The notes beneath the pieces are model-generated. The model searched no databases and had not been told where the DNA came from. It saw only the letters and a program-made list of their open reading frames with translations. This document shows, in pieces, positions 1-9,527 of a stretch of DNA of 64,000 nt. A program made the translations under genes and the position numbers. Source of the stretch: Deltaproteobacteria bacterium (GTDB lineage: Bacteria > Desulfobacterota > Binatia > UBA1149 > JAJCZL01); NCBI GenBank assembly GCA_029262415.1, contig JAJCZL010000022.1, forward strand, positions 1 through 64,000, given 5' to 3'. Positions within the stretch are counted from its first letter, which is position 1, and every line of letters begins with the position of its first letter.

Positions 1-2
1 TT

Positions 3-290
3 TACGGCTTGGTCGTCGGTGACCTCGAGCACCACCCGCTCAGCGCGCGACTGCTTCTTGTTTGTAAACCGTGATCGGACACGCGCAAAGGTGCTCGTGT
101 GGGACGGAATGGGGCTTTGCATTTTTCAGAAGCGGCTGGAGCGCAAGGCCGATTCGCCTGTCTGTGGAAGGCCCCGAAATTGTCTAAAGATGCGAAGTCG
201 GTCGGGCTTACGATGATCGAGCTGGGATTGTTCATCGAAGGCAGTACGCTCGTTGGCCGACGGCGTCTCTCACCTCAGCAAGTTATGCCT
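3..290 (+). pseudogene. IS66-family TnpB (Orf2) remnant
   Basis: Translated pieces in two alternating frames line up with the IS66 accessory protein TnpB: a first piece (about 3-74) resembling the HPLSARLLL region, then from about 58 a second frame with KVLVWDGMGLCIFQKRLE, the family's hallmark VLWWDGxGLCLxxKRLE block, then a return to the first frame from about 150 giving GRF and a TMIELGLFIEG block like the family's LALLLEGID. At least two frameshifts are needed, so it is inactive. The 5' part lies outside the window and no TnpC follows. Identification is from remembered family consensus, not a search. Confidence 0.7.
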
Positions 291-782
291 CGGTCTCTTC
301 AGGAACGCCGAACTGTATGAGACGTTACCAAGTATCGTGTTCAACGCCGCTGAGCCTGCAGCGTATACCAGCGAGGCGGCCCGACGGGCGATTGAGTCGC
401 CGGGCACCGTCACCCTAACCGCACGATCTGGCCCAGTAGTCAGCACCGGCACCGCAGATGCGCACCATCCCCCCAGATGGAGCGGGCAGATACCCTGAAC
501 TACTGCTATCGCGAGGCCGTCTGATGCTCGGCTGAATAATGGAACATTTTGGGTTTTAGCCTGACTTTCCGTCGTCTTCTTGACCCGGTTCATAAGCTGC
601 GGCACCGTGGAAGCTGTATTAAAGAGGAATTATCAGCATTCGCGCAAGTTGTGGAAGAGCAGCCAGAATTGCCGATACAGGTCACAAAACGTTCACACGC
701 GGACGCGCGGCTGCATGGGCACCAGTCGACGAGTTCCGATCCCTATCGGACCTCCTATGGGCCTGCGGAGTTAAGATAGCTC
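291..782. other. Gene-free stretch between IS66 remnant and BNR protein
   Basis: No open frame here has a recognisable domain or a convincing start; short frames on both strands read as noise. It may be decayed insertion-sequence DNA, as the flank to the left is IS66-derived. The last bases carry a weak GGAG ahead of the ATG at 783. Confidence 0.5.
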
Positions 783-3062
783 ATGCGTAGTGTGCTCCAA
801 TTCCGGCGGTCGAGCCTCACGGCCGCGGCGATTTTGTTCGCAGCGGCGCTTGCTGGTCCCGCACCGGGTGCATCCGCGTTCGTATCCCTGACGCCGCCGC
901 GGCCGGCGCTTGGCACTGAAGCGCTATCCGTCGGTGAGAATCCGGAGGTCGCTTACGACGGTAACGGCGGTTGGGGTGTCGTGTTCATACGCGCTTACGA
1001 TGTGTATTTCTCTAAAACTGCCGACGGTTTTACATGGACCACGCCCGTAGCTTTGACCACCGGTGCCGACATCACGCGACCTCCTGTGTTGGTGCGTGAG
1101 TCCGGTGGTGCGTGGATCGCTGCTTGGATTAGAAGCGGATTTACTTTCGTTGGGACGCTGGAGTTCGCGCGTTCCGCCGACGGGGGCGCTACGTGGACCA
1201 CCGGAACCCTCGCGGGCCCTTTTACCCTCCACGGTTACGGCTATACGCCGGGGATCGCCGCCGACGGCGCCGGTAACGCTGTCGTGGTCTACACATCGTC
1301 GGACGATCCCGCAGCGGGGACCGGCGTCCAATCCAAGTTTGTTCGATCGGGCGACGGCGGTTCAACGTGGAGCCTTCCCGGATTGTTGGACCCGGATCCC
1401 GGTTACTTCGACTCTTTCACGACCGTAACGGTCGCCTCGAACGGAGATTGGCTGGCGGCTTGGGTCGATGTCGAAACCATCGTTCCCAGCTCCGAGTTCG
1501 ATGTTCGCATTCGGGGAGCACGATCGACCGACGGCGGCACGACTTGGAGCGCTCCGTTGCAATGGACCCCCACCATCCGAATCAACACGACCCTCGCCGG
1601 CGATCAGCAGGTGCACCGGATGCTAAGGATTCACGCGGGCCCAGGAGGCACGGTGGTCCTTGCTTGGCAGCGACAAAGTTCCGTGCATTACGCACGTTCG
1701 CCGGACTCCGCCAACACGTGGAGCGCAGAGTCGTCGCTAGGTCCCATGGAAGTCTTGGGCCTCGACCACCGCCCGCTGGCGATCGACACCGACGAAGCCG
1801 GTCGCTGGATCGTGGTGTGGTGGTCAACGCACAGCGGCGACGCGACGTACGCGACGTACGGTGGCGACCACGATCTATTTCATTCGCGCTCCGACGACGA
1901 CGGTTTGACTTGGACCGCATCGGAGCCGGTGAATCTCGATGCGGAGGACGTGTTGGTGAGCGAAGAACTCACCGCCTTCGAGCGGTCGGACGTGTTGCCG
2001 TCGCTTGCGAGTGATCGCAACGGCGACTGGCTGTTCGCATGGATGATTTCCGGGGGCGGTATGGTCGTCGCGAGCTCGCAGTGCTGGCAGTGTACGGGCA
2101 TTCCTCTGATTTGCAGCCCGGACGACGGTTCGGCGTGTGACGACGGGGATGTGTGCACGCTCGCGAGCTCCTGCAGCGCGGGAACGTGTCAGGCCACTTC
2201 CTTTGTCGAGGCCGAGCCCGTATGCCGTTGGGCGCTCATTGCCGGTGCGGACGCGGAAGACGGTCGATTGAAAATGACCAACCGGATTATCGGCGACGTC
2301 TGCACTGCGACGGGTCGGTTGGGCGATGTCGCGATCCGCGGGCATCTCGTCGCTACGTCGGCCGACGGGACCAAGGGCCTGATCGTCAAAGGCGCCGCGG
2401 CGACTCTTTATAAACACGTCGTCACGGGCGGTTCGGGGATTCGGCAAACGATCCGGGGAGGTTCGCTGCCAGGCACGGGGCTGGGTGAGATCGCGCCGGG
2501 CTCCATCGTCACGAAGTATCCGCAGGGTGTCTACGATACGACCGGTACGCATGACTTGGTTGCCCAGTGCTTAGCGAACAAGAACGCGATCGAGCCGCTC
2601 TCGGCACTTCTCGATTCGCTTCCCGCGACGATGAGCGTGGGTGACATCAAAACGGGCTCCGGTCAAGACCTGATGTTGATGTCGCCATTGCCGGGGGCGT
2701 TGAACGTATTGGAAGTCGACCGCCTGCGCATTGGGCGCGGTTCGACCGTCTCGCTCGACGGCGGGGGCGACCCATCGACCGTGCTGATCGTACGCATCGA
2801 TCGCACCGTAAAAATGGCGAATGGCGCCACGTTGGCTTTGACGGGCGGTCTCACTGCTGAACGCACCTTGTTATACGTTCGCGGAAAACGCTTCGCGACG
2901 AGCCGTGGTACGGCGACCGGCGCGGGTGCGGTCGTGTCGGCCACTGCCAAGGTAAGACTCGGCGGAACTACGACGTGGGTCGGTGCGATTGCAACGGGCG
3001 GTCGCTCGGTCGTGATCGGCGACTCAGCGAAGTTGATGCATGCGCCGTTCGTCGGATTCTAG
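783..3062 (+). CDS. Secreted BNR/Asp-box repeat protein with Cys-rich and C-terminal beta domains
   Basis: This is a 759-residue exported protein. The first 30 or so residues form a signal peptide (RRSS, hydrophobic run, then ASA). Residues about 60-430 contain at least six Asp-box motifs of the S-x-D-x-G-x-T-W type (ADGFTW, ADGGATW, GDGGSTW, TDGGTTW, DDDGLTW and a degenerate one), which mark sialidase-like beta-propellers. About residues 440-475 form a Cys-rich knot (CSPDDGSACDDGDVC) like those of Myxococcus/Binatota surface proteins. The C-terminal 140 residues (GSTVSLDGGG, TLALTGGLTAERTLLYV, TTWVGAI) recall DUF3494 ice-binding-like adhesin domains. Sialidase catalytic residues were not identified, so a binding or adhesion role is as likely as hydrolysis. 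It stands alone between IS remnants. Confidence 0.8.
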   Translation: MRSVLQFRRSSLTAAAILFAAALAGPAPGASAFVSLTPPRPALGTEALSVGENPEVAYDGNGGWGVVFIRAYDVYFSKTADGFTWTTPVALTTGADITRPPVLVRESGGAWIAAWIRSGFTFVGTLEFARSADGGATWTTGTLAGPFTLHGYGYTPGIAADGAGNAVVVYTSSDDPAAGTGVQSKFVRSGDGGSTWSLPGLLDPDPGYFDSFTTVTVASNGDWLAAWVDVETIVPSSEFDVRIRGARSTDGGTTWSAPLQWTPTIRINTTLAGDQQVHRMLRIHAGPGGTVVLAWQRQSSVHYARSPDSANTWSAESSLGPMEVLGLDHRPLAIDTDEAGRWIVVWWSTHSGDATYATYGGDHDLFHSRSDDDGLTWTASEPVNLDAEDVLVSEELTAFERSDVLPSLASDRNGDWLFAWMISGGGMVVASSQCWQCTGIPLICSPDDGSACDDGDVCTLASSCSAGTCQATSFVEAEPVCRWALIAGADAEDGRLKMTNRIIGDVCTATGRLGDVAIRGHLVATSADGTKGLIVKGAAATLYKHVVTGGSGIRQTIRGGSLPGTGLGEIAPGSIVTKYPQGVYDTTGTHDLVAQCLANKNAIEPLSALLDSLPATMSVGDIKTGSGQDLMLMSPLPGALNVLEVDRLRIGRGSTVSLDGGGDPSTVLIVRIDRTVKMANGATLALTGGLTAERTLLYVRGKRFATSRGTATGAGAVVSATAKVRLGGTTTWVGAIATGGRSVVIGDSAKLMHAPFVGF

Positions 3063-3144
3063 GCTCGGAGCGGCGTCCATAACTCTACCCCGGTTGGGCT
3101 TCTTCGCCGCGGGCGTGCGTCCGGGCCTAACAACCTCATAGCGT

Positions 3145-3720
<576 letters not shown>

Positions 3721-3727
3721 GGCTTGC

Positions 3728-3940
3728 GGCACACACGGCGAGCCTACCGAAAGGATGTCGAGATCTTTATCGACTTCCTCGGCATCGACTAGCCGAACCG
3801 AGCCCATGAGATTCTCAAAGTGTCGGTGGCTGACGTTCAGTCCTGGCGTGATGAGATGCACGCTGCTGGCAAAGCCCCGAGGACGCTCAACCGTCGGGTC
3901 TCCTCGGTCTCGAGCTTCTACCGCTTTAGGGCTCGCCGAT
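3728..3940 (+). pseudogene. Tyrosine recombinase (XerC/phage integrase) N-terminal domain remnant
   Basis: One frame reads TRRAYRKDVEIFIDFLGI, a stop codon at 3790-3792, then SVADVQSWRDEMHAAGKAPRTLNRRVSSVSSFYRF. This is the SAM-like core-binding domain of tyrosine recombinases (cf. TxxxYxxDLxxFxxFL and RTxNRRLSSLRSFYRF). The catalytic domain with the R-H-R-Y residues is absent: the sequence runs into the 3' end of the oppositely oriented acyltransferase gene. Directly abutting the IS3 remnant, it looks like the stump of an integrated element. Confidence 0.75.
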
Positions 3941-4615
3941 GCCGGCCATGACTTGGCGGAGGATTTCCGGTGCCGACAGTGTGTAGTCGATGTCGAGCGG
4001 GCGGCCGTATCGGACACTCATCTCAACGCCGATCTTGCGCAGCTTCAGGCCGCTCTTGTCGAAAGCGGTTCTCAGGCCTTCAAGGCGTACGGGAATGACG
4101 ACGGGTCGGAACCGTTTGATTATGTGGGCGCAGCCAAGACGCCCCGGCGCGCCAGGGGTCGTGGTGCCCTGTGGGTAGGTAAGCACCCACCCTCCGTTCA
4201 GCCCGGCACCAACCTTCTTGATGTCGTCGGGGTCAATCTTACGTTTGATGAGTTTACCCTGCTCCTTCCACGTACGTTTGACGCTGATCGTGCCATTGTA
4301 GGCCATTAGGCGAGGTAGCCATCCGCTCTTGTGCATCGTTTCGAGCGCCGCCACGACGTACAGGTTTGTGCGCGGCCAGAGCAGATATGGACGCCGTAGA
4401 TAGCTGACTGAGTGGAACACCACGATCGAGTCCATGTAGTGTGTCATGTGGTTGGAAACCAACAGCACGCCACGGCCCGGGAGGTTCTTGAGATTCTCAA
4501 CTCCGGATATGCGCAGCCTGTTGAGCACACGAAGCTGTAAGGCGGTCAGGTATCCGCCTAGATTGATCATTGCCCAGCGAACCGGGCGCAAATGGCCAAA
4601 CGCGTCTCGGAGCAT
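3926..4615 (-). CDS. PlsC-like 1-acyl-sn-glycerol-3-phosphate acyltransferase
   Basis: A 229-residue protein of the LPLAT/PlsC family, which transfers an acyl chain to a lysophospholipid or similar acceptor at the inner membrane. The HX4D catalytic motif is present as NHMTHYMD about residue 56, and a YPQGTTTPG block about residue 149 replaces the usual FPEGTRS substrate-binding motif, with Gln in place of Glu. A hydrophobic N-terminal segment (INLGGYLTALQLRVL) may anchor it. It is transcribed away from the methyltransferase at 4726. The Glu-to-Gln change in the second motif makes the exact acceptor uncertain. Confidence 0.75.
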   Translation of the reverse strand: MLRDAFGHLRPVRWAMINLGGYLTALQLRVLNRLRISGVENLKNLPGRGVLLVSNHMTHYMDSIVVFHSVSYLRRPYLLWPRTNLYVVAALETMHKSGWLPRLMAYNGTISVKRTWKEQGKLIKRKIDPDDIKKVGAGLNGGWVLTYPQGTTTPGAPGRLGCAHIIKRFRPVVIPVRLEGLRTAFDKSGLKLRKIGVEMSVRYGRPLDIDYTLSAPEILRQVMAGIGEP

Positions 4616-4725
4616 TGAGCGGGATCATAGAGAACAACCGTTTCAAAGAACAGCGCGGCCGCGTCCCTGAACCGCGCCGCTCTTGCGCGAGACGTTGCGG
4701 TCGAGTGCTGCTACAGTTCTCTGTT

Positions 4726-5463
4726 ATGGGTGCTGTACCTGAACGACTGGCTGATGGCGCGTGGATCCCACCGTGGGTGCGCTCCCAGCATTTGATGCGC
4801 TACCGGTGGGCTGGAGGCCTGGTTGAAGGGTTGCGTGTTGTCGATGCGGCTTGCGGTACCGGCTATGGAGGGCCGATCCTAATGGCCGGCGGAGCAGCGT
4901 CGGTTGACGGGTTCGACCTAAGCTCTGATGCAGTCACGGAGGCGCGAAGGTCGTCGGCGCGGCCAGGCGTAGAGTTCTCAGTCGGCGACATCACCCGGCT
5001 ACCCGTCGGAGACAACAGCTACGATCTTTACGTGTCGTTCGAAACCCTCGAACACATACAAGAGGACCACGCGATGCTCGCTGAAGCGGTGCGGGTGCTG
5101 AAGCCAGGCGGTCGGCTACTGTGCTCAACCCCCAACCGCGACGTGATGAACCCCGGCAAGACTATCGAGCAAGGGTCGTTTAACCCGTATCATGTCCGCG
5201 AGTATTCACCGGGGGAGTTTCGAGAACTCCTCGGGCGTTATTTCCCACAGGTGGAGATATTGGGCCAGACCTTTTTTCGCGACGCTTACTGCGATGGCCT
5301 CGCCCGGCTCGGCGCTGTGCACAACGAGCTAGGCGTCAAAGTTCATCAGATGCGCAAATTCGCCGGAATGTTGCGCGACAACGAAGCCCGCCATTTCCCC
5401 GGACCGCTGCAGGCCGGGTGGCAGCCGGAGTTTATGGTCGCGATCTGTCACAGTCCGGACTAG
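4726..5463 (+). CDS. Class I SAM-dependent methyltransferase
   Basis: A 245-residue Rossmann-fold methyltransferase. Motif I is VVDAACGTGYG (about residues 39-49), the acidic residue ending strand 2 lies in GFDLSS, and YDLYVSFETLEHI plus the LKPGGRLLCSTPN block match the Methyltransf_11/UbiE-like fold. The frame is open further upstream to 4570, but that would overlap the divergent acyltransferase, so the ATG at 4726 is preferred. The substrate cannot be told; such enzymes commonly act on quinone precursors, sugars or lipids. Confidence 0.75.
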   Translation: MGAVPERLADGAWIPPWVRSQHLMRYRWAGGLVEGLRVVDAACGTGYGGPILMAGGAASVDGFDLSSDAVTEARRSSARPGVEFSVGDITRLPVGDNSYDLYVSFETLEHIQEDHAMLAEAVRVLKPGGRLLCSTPNRDVMNPGKTIEQGSFNPYHVREYSPGEFRELLGRYFPQVEILGQTFFRDAYCDGLARLGAVHNELGVKVHQMRKFAGMLRDNEARHFPGPLQAGWQPEFMVAICHSPD

Positions 5464-5494
5464 GGGCTGGTGACTCGTTTCAGCTCTACCGCTG

Positions 5495-6352
5495 TCACGA
5501 CGCGAGCGCTCTTTCAGATGGTTCGAGTTCCGCGAGAAAACCGACGAGGGAGTTCGCAAAGAGTTCCGGCTGTTCTAGAAACGGACAGTGTCCTCCCCGG
5601 AACAGCTTCGTCCTTGCATCGGGAAATCCGGCGAGTGCGCCGCGCGCCAATAGGTATCCATTGTAGGGATCGGAACGTGCCCACGCCAACAGGACCGGCA
5701 TCGCTACCTGGGCAACCAGCGGTCGAATGTCGGCGCTATCGTCTGCAAAGCTGCTCCAGGCCTGCTCGAGAACCGCGGCCATCTCCGCACCGGCTGCCTT
5801 GATTCTAACGCGCTGGGAACGAGCCGCGTCTCCGCGCAGGAGCATTGCGTACTGCGCTGAGTAGAAGGCGGGGTACCACCAGGCCCCGCGTTGCCCGCGG
5901 CGGTATGCGGAAGCCATTGCTCGGCAAAACCCTCGCGTCAAGGGATTCGGTGATATCAGTCCGCCGGAGTCGGAGACGACCAATGCGCGTGCGTTATGCG
6001 GTGAGGCCGCGGCGTGCCTTATCGCGGCGGCACCGCCGATCGAACAGCCGAGCAAGACGGCCGGCTCGCTGCTCACCTTGGCAAGGAATCCCGCCAACAG
6101 CGTTGTGTAACGTTGCGCCGAAGCAGGTTCTTGATCGCAATCGGAGAGGCCGTGGCCGGGCCAATCGAGCGAAACCAGTCTGCAGGTGTTGCCTAACTGA
6201 TTACGTAGCTGTTCGAAATCGCGCGATCCATGGCCGACGGCATGCAGGCACACGACGGTTTGCCCCTCTCCCTCGTCCCGGTAGGCGAGGCTGACACCGT
6301 CGACGATTACGCGGGTACCCTTCGATTCGCTTAGTTCGGCACGTGCAGTCAT
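5495..6352 (-). CDS. Alpha/beta hydrolase
   Basis: A 285-residue serine hydrolase of the alpha/beta-fold type. The nucleophile elbow is GCSIGG (about residue 103), an oxyanion segment HAVGHGS lies near residue 40, an acidic candidate is in ARSDPYN near residue 230, and the catalytic His is in GGHCPFLEQPE near residue 256, followed by the usual C-terminal helix. The ATG at 6352 has GGGAG just upstream; an ATG at 6388 with GAGAG is an alternative. It is divergent from a TetR gene with a palindromic candidate operator between them, so it is probably induced by an ester or lactone sensed by that regulator. The substrate is unknown. Confidence 0.82.
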   Translation of the reverse strand: MTARAELSESKGTRVIVDGVSLAYRDEGEGQTVVCLHAVGHGSRDFEQLRNQLGNTCRLVSLDWPGHGLSDCDQEPASAQRYTTLLAGFLAKVSSEPAVLLGCSIGGAAAIRHAAASPHNARALVVSDSGGLISPNPLTRGFCRAMASAYRRGQRGAWWYPAFYSAQYAMLLRGDAARSQRVRIKAAGAEMAAVLEQAWSSFADDSADIRPLVAQVAMPVLLAWARSDPYNGYLLARGALAGFPDARTKLFRGGHCPFLEQPELFANSLVGFLAELEPSERALAS

Positions 6353-6400
6353 GGACTCTCCCGCTGTTTCACCGGTCGATGGGTGCATTGGCTCTCAGAT

Positions 6401-6418
6401 AGTGATAAAAATATCACT
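6401..6418. promoter_or_regulatory. Candidate TetR operator (7-4-7 palindrome)
   Basis: AGTGATA-AAAA-TATCACT is a perfect 7-bp inverted repeat with a 4-bp spacer, ending one base before the regulator's ATG at 6420 and lying just upstream of the divergent hydrolase. Size and position suit autoregulation by a TetR dimer. No binding data. Confidence 0.55.
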
Positions 6419-6419
6419 T

Positions 6420-7022
6420 ATGCTGCGAGTGGCAAATACGCAAGCGCGACAGCGCCCGCGTGACTCCGTGCGCACGCGTGACGCATTGATTGAAGCGGCA
6501 GCCGCTGAGTTCAACCGACACGGATATTTCAATACCGACACCAACCGTATTGCGGCAGCAGCCGGCTATGCTCCGGCCAGTTTTTACAAGCACTTCACCG
6601 ACAAGAGAGAAGTATTTCTCGAGGTCTACGCGGTTTGGGTTGAACGCGAATGGGCCGAGATCGGTGAACTGCTGACAGCTCGGATGGGCCGGCGGAGGAT
6701 GCCGGGGCGGCTCGCGAAGGCCGCCTTAGAACACCACAAGCGTTGGCCGCTCTTTCGCGCCGACTTGACCGCATTGGCAGCTACCGATCCGCAAGTGATG
6801 GCGGCGCGCCTCAAAAGCCGCCGCCGGCAGATTGACGTGATGACTGAGCTGCTGTGTCACGCGGGGGCGGCCTCGCCTAGTCGCGCACGGGTGTTGAGCG
6901 TCCTTCTCAGTTTCGAGCGGATCTGCGACGCGGTGGCTTGGGGCGAAGCGGAATCGCTGGGCGTATCGGAACGCTCGGTGCTGCGCGAGTTACGCCGTGT
7001 ACTGCGCGACCTCTTCGGTTGA
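6420..7022 (+). CDS. TetR-family transcriptional regulator
   Basis: A 200-residue one-component repressor. The N-terminal helix-turn-helix is clear (TRDALIEAAAAEFNRHGY, then RIAAAAGYAPASFYKHFTDKREVF, about residues 20-65); the C-terminal ligand-binding half is helical and unassigned. The frame extends upstream to 6351, but that would place the operator-like palindrome inside the gene, so the ATG at 6420 is chosen; no strong ribosome site precedes it, so a near-leaderless transcript is possible. It probably controls itself and the divergent hydrolase. Confidence 0.82.
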   Translation: MLRVANTQARQRPRDSVRTRDALIEAAAAEFNRHGYFNTDTNRIAAAAGYAPASFYKHFTDKREVFLEVYAVWVEREWAEIGELLTARMGRRRMPGRLAKAALEHHKRWPLFRADLTALAATDPQVMAARLKSRRRQIDVMTELLCHAGAASPSRARVLSVLLSFERICDAVAWGEAESLGVSERSVLRELRRVLRDLFG

Positions 7023-7048
7023 TGCTTGGCTCGGGCCGAAGCTCAGTA

Positions 7049-8464
7049 TCAGAACTGGAAGTAAATAAACGGCTGGTAGCCGGTTTTTATCCAAGGTAGC
7101 ACCAAGCCGACGACAGCGCCGAACGCCGGTGCGAACAAGAGCGCCGGGACGCGCTCGGCTATCTCCGGTAGGGACGCGCGTGAAGTTACTACGTGTACCG
7201 ATGTAAATCCGGCTAACACTCCCCACCACCAGAGGTTCAGCGCTGGTTTGCCGAGTGCTTCGGGGAATGTTGCTGCCTGGCGTGCGGCGTCGCCGTCGAC
7301 TCCGATCAAACCGATGATGAAATGGAAAGCCGCCTGTATATCGGGTGAGCGGAAGATCACGAAGCCGATAACGACGACCAGCACGACGTAGACGTGGCGA
7401 AGCACGCGGGGGGCACGCGCGATCGGGACGAAACGTTCGGCAACTAGGAACGCTCCGTGGAACAATCCCCACAGGACGAACGTCCACGCGGCTCCGTGCC
7501 ACAGCCCGCACAAGAAGAACACCGCCAGCAAGTTGAACGTTGTACGCGCCCGTCCCGAACGGTTGCCACCGAGCGGAATGTAGAGATAGTCGCGGAACCA
7601 CGTTGATAGCGAAATGTGCCAGCGCCGCCAGAACTCGCGCATCGAGTCGGCCAGGTATGGAAAGGTGAAGTTCTCGGGCAATCGAAAACCGAGCAGGCCG
7701 GCGCTGGCGATCGCCATGTCGGAGTAGCCCGAGAAGTCGCAGTAGATTTGCAAGCTGTAAAGCGATGCGGCCAGCCACTTGCTTGCCGCTCCGAAGAGGT
7801 CGGGATCTGAGAACACGGCATCGACAGCCACGGCGGCGTGGTCGGCGAGGCAGGATTTCTTGATAAATCCGACCAGGAAGAGCGTTAAGCAGGCGCGCAC
7901 GCGCACGTCGCGCCACGGCCGCGCCGCGCTGAGTTGGGGTAGGAAGTTGATTGCACGAACGATCGGGCCGGCTACGAGCTGAGGGAAGAAGCACACGAAC
8001 AACGCGAAGTCGACGGGAGAGTCAGTCGGAGCGAGCTTGTCTCGGTACACGTCGATCGTGTAGCTGAGTGTCTGGAATGTGTAGAAGCTGATGCCCAGGG
8101 GTAAGATTAGGTCGAGTGCAGTCGTTGAGACCGGCAGTCCGAGCCAATTGCTGAAGGCGACGGCGGAGTCGGCGAAGAAGTCGAAGTACTTGAATACGGC
8201 TAGGATCCCGAGGTTAACGGTTAGGCTGGTCCATAATAGCACACGGCGAGTCGCCGGAGTTCGGGTCGGCATCGCTGCGGCTACCAAGAAATCGACGGCG
8301 GTCGAGAGTAGAACCAGTGAAAGGAAACGCCAATCCCACGCTGCGTAAAACGAGTAGCTCGCGGCCAGCAGCCAAAGTTTGCGTGGCCGGTTACTGCGTA
8401 GCGTCCAGTAAACCCCAAGGACAACCGCGAAAAATACCGCGAACCTGAACTCTGTAAACAGCAT
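7049..8464 (-). CDS. MBOAT-family membrane O-acyltransferase (AlgI-like)
   Basis: A 471-residue polytopic membrane protein of the MBOAT/AlgI type, which moves an acyl group across the inner membrane onto an extracytoplasmic acceptor such as a polysaccharide. Diagnostic blocks are LPLGISFYTFQTLSYTIDVYR (split here as LPLGISFYTFQ and YTIDVYR), FCGYSDMAIA-like DFSGYSDMAIA, MREFWRRWHISLSTWFRDYLY-type sequence and the catalytic His in LWHGAAWTFVLWG. About ten hydrophobic segments are visible. It begins one base after the SGNH gene ends, the usual pairing of an MBOAT with a periplasmic SGNH partner, and is last in a six-gene operon. Confidence 0.92.
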   Translation of the reverse strand: MLFTEFRFAVFFAVVLGVYWTLRSNRPRKLWLLAASYSFYAAWDWRFLSLVLLSTAVDFLVAAAMPTRTPATRRVLLWTSLTVNLGILAVFKYFDFFADSAVAFSNWLGLPVSTTALDLILPLGISFYTFQTLSYTIDVYRDKLAPTDSPVDFALFVCFFPQLVAGPIVRAINFLPQLSAARPWRDVRVRACLTLFLVGFIKKSCLADHAAVAVDAVFSDPDLFGAASKWLAASLYSLQIYCDFSGYSDMAIASAGLLGFRLPENFTFPYLADSMREFWRRWHISLSTWFRDYLYIPLGGNRSGRARTTFNLLAVFFLCGLWHGAAWTFVLWGLFHGAFLVAERFVPIARAPRVLRHVYVVLVVVIGFVIFRSPDIQAAFHFIIGLIGVDGDAARQAATFPEALGKPALNLWWWGVLAGFTSVHVVTSRASLPEIAERVPALLFAPAFGAVVGLVLPWIKTGYQPFIYFQF

Positions 8465-8465
8465 C

Positions 8466-9527
8466 TCAGAGGTTCTTAACTGTTTCGGCCAGCCGCGCGG
8501 CGAACGCTTCGCTGAAGACTTGCGCGCCTTCGTGGTTGAAATGGTGTGGATCGAAGCGCAACTCAGCGTCGAACAAGCGCGGGGCGGTGCGCGGATCGCT
8601 TAAGTTGATTAGCGTGAAACCTGAGTTGTCCGTGGACAACCACTCCGTGAGCTTATTACGCTCGAGCGTCGGCATGCCGACAAGCACCAGCTCGATGTCG
8701 TGTTCCGCCGCGCGCCGTTTGGCGCTGTCAAGTAGTTCGTAGAGGTAGGAGTCGCGGACGTTTGTGTGGATGTTTGTTGGGGCCTGGCTCCAATCCTCGA
8801 GCTTGCGCCGATACGCAGCTCGGCCGCCGGAATTGTCGGCGAAGCGCTGCCGACGCTCGATGAACTCGGTGTCGGTCTCTGCGTCCAGCGATGCGTAGCC
8901 GCGTGCAACTAAGAACTCCCGCTTCTGTGAAACCAGGGTTTCGGTTCGCGCACCAAGAATAGCCTGCCAGAGCTGCGGCCCAAGTCCGATGCTGCCGTGC
9001 CGACGCACGGCCTGTCGAACGTGATTGGCCGCAACGGTTAGGCGTTCGTGTAACGATGGCATTGTGCGCCAGTTCTGGTGACGTAGCAGTGCGAGCGTCT
9101 GGCGCGGCGCATAGGCGAACACGGCGCGTTGGTTGTCGCCGAGTTGCTCGTGTGCGAACGGAGAGAACCAAGCTGGGACCTGGACTACGATCCATCGTAG
9201 GCGTGCGGGCTGCTGGGCGAGGACACGGTCGAGCAGTGCGTCGGTCTCCTGCGTGAACATCCCGGCCATCCCGAGATTAAACGAGCGAAACTCTTGGCCC
9301 GTTGCTTGTGACAGGAACGGGTCGATGACGTCGGGGCGGAACGAACGGTAGACGAGGCTGCTTCCGAGATAAACCGCAGTGTAGTCCCCGGCTGTCTCTT
9401 CGAAGGCCTCAAACTTTGCGCGTAGGCCGTACTCTTCGGAGAGCGGGACAAAGGGGCGCTGCAGTCCAGCGCTGGCCGTGTAACCCGCGAGTGCAAGTAC
9501 AAGACCCGCGGCGATACGCGGGGTCAT
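8466..9527 (-). CDS. SGNH/GDSL-like periplasmic protein, MBOAT partner
   Basis: A 353-residue protein with an N-terminal signal or anchor (AAGLVLALAGYTASA). It has SGNH-hydrolase features: a YLGSSLVYRSF block near residue 55 that carries the nucleophile Ser, a FNLGMAGM block near residue 84, and a C-terminal DPHHFNHEGAQVF block that supplies the Asp/His pair. Proteins of this kind (AlgJ/AlgX, DltD, PatB) finish acyl transfer onto a polymer outside the inner membrane after an MBOAT delivers the acyl group. Its start overlaps the crotonase stop codon (ATGA), implying translational coupling. Confidence 0.75.
   Translation of the reverse strand: MTPRIAAGLVLALAGYTASAGLQRPFVPLSEEYGLRAKFEAFEETAGDYTAVYLGSSLVYRSFRPDVIDPFLSQATGQEFRSFNLGMAGMFTQETDALLDRVLAQQPARLRWIVVQVPAWFSPFAHEQLGDNQRAVFAYAPRQTLALLRHQNWRTMPSLHERLTVAANHVRQAVRRHGSIGLGPQLWQAILGARTETLVSQKREFLVARGYASLDAETDTEFIERRQRFADNSGGRAAYRRKLEDWSQAPTNIHTNVRDSYLYELLDSAKRRAAEHDIELVLVGMPTLERNKLTEWLSTDNSGFTLINLSDPRTAPRLFDAELRFDPHHFNHEGAQVFSEAFAARLAETVKNL

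Noticed and set aside
1367-2552. Long frames on both strands inside the BNR gene
   Set aside because: Their translations are Arg-rich and lack motifs, while the sense frame has signal peptide and repeated Asp-boxes.
4570-4725. Upstream extension of the methyltransferase
   Set aside because: It would overlap the divergent acyltransferase, and the residues show no family similarity; ATG 4726 fits better.
6990-7994. 334-codon minus-strand frame overlapping the MBOAT gene
   Set aside because: Out-of-frame shadow of the MBOAT coding sequence; no recognisable domain.
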